Origin: Oscillospiraceae bacterium
GTDB taxonomy: Bacteria > Bacillota > Clostridia > Oscillospirales > Oscillospiraceae
Length of the DNA stretch: 11,377 nt
Assembly (NCBI GenBank): GCA_017557265.1
Contig: JAFZAM010000007.1
Coordinates: 1-11,377 of the forward strand
Direction of reading: 5' to 3'
Positions within the stretch are counted from its first letter, which is position 1; each line of letters opens with the position of its first letter. The notes beneath the pieces are model-generated. The model was not told where the DNA came from and made no database searches. It saw only the letters and a list, made by a program, of their open reading frames with translations. Shown here piece after piece: positions 1 to 6,059 of this stretch. The translations under genes and the position numbers were made by a program.

Positions 1-1083
1 GAGCCGCAGTATCGCGCGGACGGTCGTCGTCTTGCCCGTCCCGGGTCCTCCCGTCAGCGCCATGACGCCGCAGACGGCGGCCGCGCGGACGGCGTTTCGC
101 TGTCCGAGGGCGAGCTTGAGGCCCATGTCGCGCTCGCATTCGGCTATGAGCGCGTCGGCGTCCACTCCCCTTTTACTCACGGCGGGACCGCTCATCTCAA
201 GCAGGCGCGCTGCGACGTAGGTCTCGGCGCGGTAGAGCGAGGCGAGGTACACGGCGTCCCTTCCGGCTATGGTGTCGAACACGACGGAGCCCGCCTTCTC
301 AAGCTCGTCCAGCGCGCTCGCGACCGCGTCCGCGCCGACGCCGATGAGCTGTGTCACGGCGGCTGTGAGCCGCTCACGCGGTATGAAGCTGTGGCCGTTG
401 TCGAGATTGAACGCGAGCTCGTAAACGACGGCGGCCTGCACCCTCTCGGGCGCGTCGCCGTCGAAGCCGAGGGCGAGCGCGAAGGCGTCCGCCTCGGCGA
501 ATTCCGCGCCGACGTACTCGTCGGTCAGGACGTAGGGGTTGTCCAGCAGGGCGGCGCGGGAATCCTCGCCGTAGAGCCTGTAGAGCCGGATCGCGTAGCG
601 AAGCTTGATGCCGTTTTCGGCGAAAAAGTCCATGAGGCGGCGCAGCGCCGTCTGGCTGCGGAAGGACTTGACGATGTCGTTCGCCTTCTTCTCGCCTATG
701 CCCCTTATCTGCGCTATCTTCTCCGGCGAGGACTCGAGCACGTCGAGCACGTCCGCGCCGAAGCGGTCTATTAGCTCGCGCGCCGTCGCGGGGCCGACCC
801 CGCGGACCGCGCCGGAGGAGAGATAGGCGAAGAGGTCGTCGAGGGACTCCGGCATGGAGCGCTCGACCGTCTCTGCCTTGAACTGGTCGCCGTGGAAGGG
901 GTGCTTAGCCCAGCTGCCGGTCAGCTCGAGGCGCTCGCCCGCGACGGCGGCGGGTATAGTCCCGACCACGGTCACGACGGCGCCGTCGTCGCAGCGGAGC
1001 CGGAGGACGGTGTAGCCGTTCTCCTCGTTGCGGTATATGACGCTGTCCACGCTGCCGGAAAGCAGCTCAGGGTCTCTGTCCAT
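1..1083 (-). CDS. recD2: RecD2-type ATP-dependent DNA helicase, N-terminal half (cut by window edge)
   Basis: 361 codons are visible and the frame stays open at the left edge; RecD2 proteins are usually about 720-740 residues, so roughly half is missing. The visible part has the RecD2 N-terminal region: an OB-like start (residues about 8-75), two helix-hairpin-helix segments (GVGPATA near 96-101 and RGIGEKK near 127-133), and then the start of the helicase core with a Q-type motif (LGQRNAV, about 326) and a Walker A motif GGPGTGKTTT at 345-354 that binds ATP. RecD2 is a 5'-3' SF1B helicase found mainly in bacteria that lack a RecBCD complex, and it acts in repair and replication-fork maintenance. 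The ATG start is set by GGAGG six bases upstream (minus strand). The gene overlaps the 3' end of the upstream small membrane-protein gene by 17 nt, which suggests coupled translation. A plain RecD of RecBCD is less likely because of the long N-terminal HhH region. Confidence 0.93.
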   Translation of the reverse strand, partial: MDRDPELLSGSVDSVIYRNEENGYTVLRLRCDDGAVVTVVGTIPAAVAGERLELTGSWAKHPFHGDQFKAETVERSMPESLDDLFAYLSSGAVRGVGPATARELIDRFGADVLDVLESSPEKIAQIRGIGEKKANDIVKSFRSQTALRRLMDFFAENGIKLRYAIRLYRLYGEDSRAALLDNPYVLTDEYVGAEFAEADAFALALGFDGDAPERVQAAVVYELAFNLDNGHSFIPRERLTAAVTQLIGVGADAVASALDELEKAGSVVFDTIAGRDAVYLASLYRAETYVAARLLEMSGPAVSKRGVDADALIAECERDMGLKLALGQRNAVRAAAVCGVMALTGGPGTGKTTTVRAILRL

Positions 1084-1393
1084 TCTTTCCCTCCGAAAGA
1101 GTTATCCCGCCGTAGCGCCGCGCGAGCATGCGCGCGGTATCGAGCGCGTCCGGGCTCATCCCCTCGTCGACGAGCTCGAGCCTCATCGGCAGCCTGCCGC
1201 TGTCGCCGAGGCGCACGAGGCCCCTGACGGTGCTCTCGAGGTCCGGGGCGTCGCCGGATACAGAGAGCAGGACGCTTATCTTCTCGCCCTTCCCCGGTCT
1301 GACGGGGAGAACGAGCCTGTCATAGAGATACGTCAGCGCGAACGTCGCCGCGCCGGCGGTCAGTATCGTCGCGATGGCATACATAAGCCGCAT
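1067..1393 (-). CDS. Small membrane-anchored protein resembling the first half of a GT-A (GT2-like) domain
   Basis: This 108-residue protein has one hydrophobic segment at about residues 5-24, followed by basic residues (R26, R32, K35, K38), so the C-terminal domain is probably cytoplasmic. I do not recognise a named family. Residues about 39-100 follow the pattern that opens family 2 glycosyltransferases: a beta strand (ISVLLSVSG), an Asp-Leu-Glu helix (DAPDLESTVRGLVRL), a second strand ending in LELVDEG, and a helix (DALDTARMLARRYGGI). The rest of a glycosyltransferase, including any DXD metal site, is absent, so catalysis is unlikely. I chose the ATG at 1393 because GGAGG lies 8 nt upstream; an upstream GTG at 1411 would add six residues but has a poor ribosome site. 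It lies between a COG2426 membrane protein and recD2, overlapping recD2 by 17 nt. The gene looks real; the function is unknown. Confidence 0.72.
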   Translation of the reverse strand: MRLMYAIATILTAGAATFALTYLYDRLVLPVRPGKGEKISVLLSVSGDAPDLESTVRGLVRLGDSGRLPMRLELVDEGMSPDALDTARMLARRYGGITLSEGKNGQRP

Positions 1394-1401
1394 CGTCTTC
1401 G

Positions 1402-1425
1402 CCTCCGGCACATCCTATGCCGGAG
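1402..1425 (-). promoter_or_regulatory. Hairpin that covers the ribosome binding site of the small membrane protein
   Basis: On the minus strand CTCCGGCA, a 7-nt loop (TAGGATG) and TGCCGGAG form a perfect 8-bp stem (arms 1418-1425 and 1403-1410). The second arm holds most of the GGAGG (1402-1406) that serves the ATG at 1393. No T-run follows, so it is not an intrinsic terminator. A ribosome finishing the upstream gene (stop at 1438-1440) would reach the upper part of the stem, so opening by translational coupling is a reasonable inference. Confidence 0.55.
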
Positions 1426-1437
1426 CGCGGCGGCGCG

Positions 1438-1944
1438 TCAGCCGAAAATGCCGAGAAAGCCGTAGGTCAGCGTCGTGATGAGCACGGCGGCGATGACGAC
1501 GCCCGCGAATATGCTCAAAACGGCGTTGCGAAGGCGCACGTTCAGGAGCGCCGCGAGCAGTCCGCCCGTCCACGCGCCCGTGCCGGGAAGCGGCACGGCG
1601 ACGAAGAGGATGAGGCCGAGTATCTCCGAGTGGTAGACGACTCTGCGGCGCTTCATCGTCTTTTCTATCCGTCTGTCGACCCACCGGGAGAGGCGCTCGC
1701 TCTTTGTCTTCAGCCACTCGAACACGCGCCTTATGAACAATACCACGAACGGCACCGGGACCATGTTGCCCGCTATGGAGACGAGCATGCTGTACCACGG
1801 GGGCAGGCCGAGGCCGACGCCGAGCGGTATCGCGCCGCGAAGCTCGACGACGGGGATCATCGAGACGAGAAAGGTCGCGAGAGTGCGGCCGAAAAACGTC
1901 TCGGTCAGCCATATATAGGCGTCGGTGCCCGTAAGCCATTCCAT
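1438..1944 (-). CDS. Small multidrug export family membrane protein (COG2426 / Sm_multidrug_ex)
   Basis: This 168-residue polytopic membrane protein has hydrophobic segments at roughly residues 22-33, 37-71, 108-128 and 131-165, with a strongly basic cytoplasmic-type loop between them (about 72-104). Two family-typical motifs are visible: ELRGAIPLG at 34-42, with a charged Glu-Arg pair inside a hydrophobic stretch, and PLPGTGAWTGGL at 118-129. The family is annotated as 'putative small multidrug export protein', but the transport role is thinly supported and the substrate is unknown. The start is supported by GGAG seven bases upstream, lying inside the last codons of uvrA; the uvrA stop is only 4 nt away, so co-transcription and coupling with uvrA are likely. 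Length is normal for the family. Confidence 0.85.
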   Translation of the reverse strand: MEWLTGTDAYIWLTETFFGRTLATFLVSMIPVVELRGAIPLGVGLGLPPWYSMLVSIAGNMVPVPFVVLFIRRVFEWLKTKSERLSRWVDRRIEKTMKRRRVVYHSEILGLILFVAVPLPGTGAWTGGLLAALLNVRLRNAVLSIFAGVVIAAVLITTLTYGFLGIFG

Positions 1945-1948
1945 GAGA

Positions 1949-4774
1949 TTACTCCAGTCGTTTCTTCAGATACTGCCCCGTATAGCTGCCGGGGACCTGC
2001 GCGACCTCCTCGGGGGTGCCGCAGCAGACGACTTCGCCGCCCTTGTCCCCGCCCTCGGGGCCGAGGTCGATTATATAGTCGGCGGTCTTTATGACGTCGA
2101 GATTGTGCTCGATAATCATGACGGTGTTGCCGGCGTCGACGAGCTTGCCGAGGACGCTCAGGAGCTTCTTCACGTCGTCGGAGTGCAGCCCCGTCGTCGG
2201 TTCGTCGAGGACGTACATCGTCGAGCCCGTCGCCTGACGGGCGAGCTCGGTCGCGAGCTTGACGCGCTGCGCCTCGCCGCCGGAGAGCGTCGTCGAGGGC
2301 TGTCCGAGCTTTATATAGCCGAGGCCGACGTCCGAGAGCGCCTTGAGCCGCTGGTATATCTTCGGCATGTTCGCGAAGAACTCGAGCGCCTCGTCGACGG
2401 TCATGTCGAGGACCTCGTAGATGTTCGCGCCCTTATAGCGCACCTCGAGGGTCTCGCGGTTGTAGCGTCTGCCCTTGCAGACGTCGCAGGGGACGTAGAT
2501 ATCCGGCAGGAAGTGCATTTCGACCTTGACGAGTCCGTCGCCGGAGCAGGCCTCGCACCTGCCGCCCCTGACGTTGAAGGAGAAGTGTCCGGGCGCATAG
2601 CCGCGCGCCCTCGCGTCGGGCGTCGAGGCGAAGACCTCGCGGATGTCGTTGAAAACTCCGGTGTACGTCGCGGGATTGGAGCGCGGCGTGCGCCCTATGG
2701 GCGACTGGTCGATGTCGATGACCTTGTTGAGATTTTCGACGCCCTCCATCGAATCGAACCTGCCCGGCTTTATCTTCATGCGGGAGAGCTCGGCCGCGAG
2801 CGCCTTGTATATGACCATGTTGACCAGCGAGGACTTCCCGCTCCCGGAGACGCCCGTCACGCAGGTCATCGCGCCGAGCGGAATGGTCACGTCGATGTTC
2901 TTGAGGTTGTTTTCCGCCGCGCCGCGTACGGTCAGGAACTTGCCGTTGCCGGGCCTTCTCGTCTTCGGTACGGGGATGCTCAGCTCGCCGCTGAGGTACT
3001 TGCCCGTTATCGAGGCAGGGTTTTTCATTATCTCCTTCGCCGTGCCCGTAGCGACGACCTCGCCGCCGTGCACGCCCGCCCCGGGGCCTATATCGACGAT
3101 GTAGTCCGCCTCGAGCATGGTCTCCTCGTCGTGCTCGACGACGATGAGGGAGTTGCCGAGGTCGCGCAGGCGCTTGAGCGTGTCGAGGAGCTTGACGTTG
3201 TCGCGCTGGTGCAGACCGATGGAGGGCTCGTCGAGGATATAGAGGACGCCCATGAGCGAGCTCCCTATCTGCGTGGCGAGGCGTATGCGCTGGCTCTCGC
3301 CGCCGGAGAGCGTCCCCGCGCGGCGCGAGAGGGTCAGATAGTCGAGCCCGACGCTGCAGAGGAAGCCGAGCCGCTCGCGTATCTCCTTGAGGATGCGGTC
3401 GGCTATGACGGCCTGCTGCCCCTCAAGCTTGAGAGAGTCTATGAAGTCGAGCTCCTGCTTGACGGGAAGCTCCGTAAACTCCGTTATATTCAGCCCGCCG
3501 ACCGTGACGGCGAGCACCTCGTCCTTGAGCCTGCGGCCGCGGCACTTTTCGCAGGGATGCTCGTTCATGTACTGCTCGAGCTCGTCGCGCATGGCGGGGC
3601 TCTGCGTCTCGCGGTAGCGGCGCTCGAGGTTGTTGACTATGCCCTCGAAGGGCTGGTTGAGCGTCCCGACGCCGCGCTCGCGCTCATAGCGCAAAACGAG
3701 CTTTTCGCCCTTCGTGCCGTAGAGTATGGCGTCGAGAGCCTCGGGCGGGATGTCGCGTATGGGGTCGGTCAGCTTGAACCGATAGCGCTTGGCGAGCGCC
3801 TCGAAGTACATGCGGGAGATGCTGTCGTTTTTGACGTTGCCCCAGTTCGAGGCGCATATCGCGCCCTCCATGATGGACAGCGACGGATTCGGGATGACGA
3901 GGTCGGGGTCGACGGAGAGCTGCGTGCCTATGCCGCCGCACTCCGGGCAGGCCCCGTAGGGGTTGTTGAACGAAAACGTCCTCGGGGCGACCTCCTCGAG
4001 GGAGATGCCGCACTCCTCGCAGGCGTAGTTCTGTGAAAACAGCAGCTCGCGCTCCTCGCCGACGACGTCGATGACGACGATGCCCTTGGCGAGGGCGAGC
4101 GCGGTCTCGACGCTGTCCGTCATGCGGCGGATTATATCCGGCTTGATGACGAGGCGGTCTACGACGATCTCGATGCTGTGCTTGGTGTTCTTATTGAGCT
4201 TTATCTCCTCATAGAGGTCGTAGGTGATGCCGTCGACTCTCGCGCGGGCGTAGCCGCTCTTGCGCGCGTCCTCGAACACCTTGGCGTACTCGCCCTTGCG
4301 CGCGCGGACGACCGGAGCGAGGATCTGCACCCTCGTCCCCTCCTCGAGCTTCATGGCCTGGTCGACGATCTGGTCGACGGTCTGCTTTTTTATCTCGCGG
4401 CCGCACTTCGGGCAGTGAGGGACGCCGACGCGCGCCCAGAGAAGGCGGAGATAGTCGTATATCTCCGTTACGGTGCCGACGGTCGAGCGCGGGTTTTTGG
4501 AGGTCGTTTTCTGGTCGATGGAAATGGCGGGAGAAAGCCCGTCTATATAGTCGAGATCGGGCTTTTCCATCTGTCCGAGGAACTGCCTCGCATAGGACGA
4601 GAGCGATTCGACGTAGCGGCGCTGGCCCTCGGCGTATATCGTGTCGAAGGCGAGCGAGGACTTACCGCTGCCGGACAGGCCCGTGAATACGACGAGCTTG
4701 TCGCGCGGTATCTCGAGGTCTATATTCTTGAGGTTGTTGGTCCTCGCGCCCTTTATGAAGATCGTTTCACGCAT
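1949..4774 (-). CDS. uvrA: UvrA, excinuclease ABC subunit A
   Basis: This is a full-length UvrA (941 residues, the usual size). UvrA is the dimeric ABC-type ATPase that finds helix-distorting DNA damage and loads UvrB in nucleotide excision repair. Both nucleotide-binding halves are intact: Walker A GLSGSGKSS at 32-40 and GVSGSGKSS at 641-649; ABC signatures LSGGESQ at 489-495 and LSGGEAQ at 830-836; Walker B with LDEPSIGLH (D515/E516) and LDEPTTGLH (D857/E858). Zinc modules are seen as CxxC pairs at C252/C255 with C276/C279 and at C740/C743 with C763/C766; further pairs at C121/C124 and C408/C411 probably make the third zinc site. The first 8 nt overlap the end of the upstream dehydratase-like gene, and the ribosome site is weak (GGGGG nine bases before ATG), so coupling is likely. 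uvrB and uvrC are not in the window. I see no LexA-type operator before the gene. Confidence 0.98.
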   Translation of the reverse strand: MRETIFIKGARTNNLKNIDLEIPRDKLVVFTGLSGSGKSSLAFDTIYAEGQRRYVESLSSYARQFLGQMEKPDLDYIDGLSPAISIDQKTTSKNPRSTVGTVTEIYDYLRLLWARVGVPHCPKCGREIKKQTVDQIVDQAMKLEEGTRVQILAPVVRARKGEYAKVFEDARKSGYARARVDGITYDLYEEIKLNKNTKHSIEIVVDRLVIKPDIIRRMTDSVETALALAKGIVVIDVVGEERELLFSQNYACEECGISLEEVAPRTFSFNNPYGACPECGGIGTQLSVDPDLVIPNPSLSIMEGAICASNWGNVKNDSISRMYFEALAKRYRFKLTDPIRDIPPEALDAILYGTKGEKLVLRYERERGVGTLNQPFEGIVNNLERRYRETQSPAMRDELEQYMNEHPCEKCRGRRLKDEVLAVTVGGLNITEFTELPVKQELDFIDSLKLEGQQAVIADRILKEIRERLGFLCSVGLDYLTLSRRAGTLSGGESQRIRLATQIGSSLMGVLYILDEPSIGLHQRDNVKLLDTLKRLRDLGNSLIVVEHDEETMLEADYIVDIGPGAGVHGGEVVATGTAKEIMKNPASITGKYLSGELSIPVPKTRRPGNGKFLTVRGAAENNLKNIDVTIPLGAMTCVTGVSGSGKSSLVNMVIYKALAAELSRMKIKPGRFDSMEGVENLNKVIDIDQSPIGRTPRSNPATYTGVFNDIREVFASTPDARARGYAPGHFSFNVRGGRCEACSGDGLVKVEMHFLPDIYVPCDVCKGRRYNRETLEVRYKGANIYEVLDMTVDEALEFFANMPKIYQRLKALSDVGLGYIKLGQPSTTLSGGEAQRVKLATELARQATGSTMYVLDEPTTGLHSDDVKKLLSVLGKLVDAGNTVMIIEHNLDVIKTADYIIDLGPEGGDKGGEVVCCGTPEEVAQVPGSYTGQYLKKRLE

Positions 4775-6059
4775 TTTCGGATACCCCCGCGGCGGCGCGC
4801 CTGCGCCCGCCGTTTGCGTTGGACAGCATCAGCTTTATCCTGTTTTCCTGGTTTATGCGCGTCGCGCCCGGGTCGTAGTCGACGGCGACGATGTTGCTCT
4901 GCGGGAAGTCGTCCTTGAGCGCGCGGAGCATGCCCTTGCCGACGATGTGGTTCGGCAGGCAGCCGAAGGGCTGCGCGCAGACGATGTTGGTCGTCCCGTC
5001 GTGGATGAGCTCGAGCATCTCGGCCGTCAGCAGCCAGCCCTCGCCCATCTTGTTGCCCACGCCGAGGTAGTCCGCGGCGAGCTTTCTCAGATGCTCGAAG
5101 TCGCCCGGGACGCGGAAGCCCGCTCCGCCGACGGCGGCGAGCATCGCGTGCTGGCACTTCTCGACGTACGCCTTAAGGCGGCGCACGACGAGCTTTTTCA
5201 GAGCGCTGCCGCCGTAGAGGTCGACGTCGGCCTCCCTGTTGAATATCTTGAAGATGACGAAGTCCGTAAGGCCGGGCACGACCGGCTCCGCGCCCTCTCC
5301 GAGCAGGAGCTTTTCGAGCTCGTTGTTGCCGAGGGGCGAATACTTGATGTAAATCTCGCCGACGACGCCGACGCGCGGCTTCGTCACGCTTTTGCGCTCT
5401 ATTTTCGCAAAATCGGCGGCTATTAGCTCGCAGTTTGCCTTCATGGCCTTGTCGGTCAGGCTGCCGGAGCGCGCGAAGCCCTCGACGAGGCGCTTTTCCC
5501 ACGCTTTCACGAGCGCGTCCGTCTCGCCGGCCTTCGCCTCGTACGGCCTGCACTGGTTGGCGAGCATGACGATGATGTCGCCGTACATGATGCAGTAGAT
5601 AAAGCGCCGTATCAGCCGCAGATTGAGGCTGAAGCCGGGGTTTTTCTCGAGGCCGGAGAGGTTTAGCGAGACGACGGGTACGTTCTCGAGCCCCGCCTTC
5701 TTCAGCGCCTTGCGCAGAAGGTGGATGTAGTTCGAGGCGCGGCAGCCGCCGCCCGTCTGCGTTATGAGCAGGCCGACCCTGTCCTTGTCGTACTTGCCGC
5801 TGTTGACGGCCTCGATGAGCTGGCCGATGACGAGCAGCGCCGGGTAGCAGGTGTCGTTATGGACGTATTTGAGCCCCGTGTCGACTATGCCCCGGTGGTT
5901 CGTCGTCAGCATCTCGCACTTATATCCCTCGCGGCGCAGGACCTCCGCCATCATGCCGAAGTGGACCGGCAGCATCTGCGGGATGAGCAGCGTGTATTCC
6001 CGCTTCATCTCCTTCGTGAAGAGAAGGCGGCCGTTGGAGTCGTATTCGAGCTTCGCCAT
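4767..6059 (-). CDS. 2-hydroxyacyl-CoA dehydratase-like protein (COG3581-type), partner of the upstream activase
   Basis: This 430-residue protein belongs to the 2-hydroxyglutaryl-CoA dehydratase component D-like group that accompanies tandem activases. The sequence is rich in conserved-looking cysteines: C71 (NDTCYPAL), C106 (QTGGGCRASNY), C156, C170 (NQCRPYE), C302, C361 and C367 (CAQPFGCLPNHI). In related dehydratases such cysteines hold iron-sulfur clusters; which of these do so here is not shown by sequence alone. The likely role is to receive electrons from the ATP-driven activase and use them in a difficult reduction or dehydration; the substrate is unknown. The start is ATG at 6059, overlapping the activase stop by one base (TGATG), with GGGAGG eight bases upstream; in-frame codons reaching back to 6314 are antisense-like, Arg-rich and lie inside the activase gene. 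In some relatives I recall, this module is fused to the activase as one chain of about 1,400 residues. A role as a true 2-hydroxyacyl-CoA dehydratase is not established. Confidence 0.86.
   Translation of the reverse strand: MAKLEYDSNGRLLFTKEMKREYTLLIPQMLPVHFGMMAEVLRREGYKCEMLTTNHRGIVDTGLKYVHNDTCYPALLVIGQLIEAVNSGKYDKDRVGLLITQTGGGCRASNYIHLLRKALKKAGLENVPVVSLNLSGLEKNPGFSLNLRLIRRFIYCIMYGDIIVMLANQCRPYEAKAGETDALVKAWEKRLVEGFARSGSLTDKAMKANCELIAADFAKIERKSVTKPRVGVVGEIYIKYSPLGNNELEKLLLGEGAEPVVPGLTDFVIFKIFNREADVDLYGGSALKKLVVRRLKAYVEKCQHAMLAAVGGAGFRVPGDFEHLRKLAADYLGVGNKMGEGWLLTAEMLELIHDGTTNIVCAQPFGCLPNHIVGKGMLRALKDDFPQSNIVAVDYDPGATRINQENRIKLMLSNANGGRRRAAAGVSENA

Noticed and set aside
1394..1411. GTG start at 1411 for the small membrane protein
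   Set aside because: It lies in the loop and stem of the hairpin with a poor ribosome site; the ATG at 1393 has GGAGG eight bases upstream.
1925..4036. Long plus-strand open frame of about 700 codons opposite uvrA
   Set aside because: It is antisense to a clear uvrA, has repetitive Arg/Ala/Glu/Val/Leu composition, no domain pattern, and exists because GC-rich codons seldom make stops on the opposite strand.
4775..4850. LexA/SOS operator before uvrA
   Set aside because: The start of uvrA lies inside the preceding gene, and I found no palindrome of the Gram-positive LexA type (CGAAC-N4-GTTCG) there.
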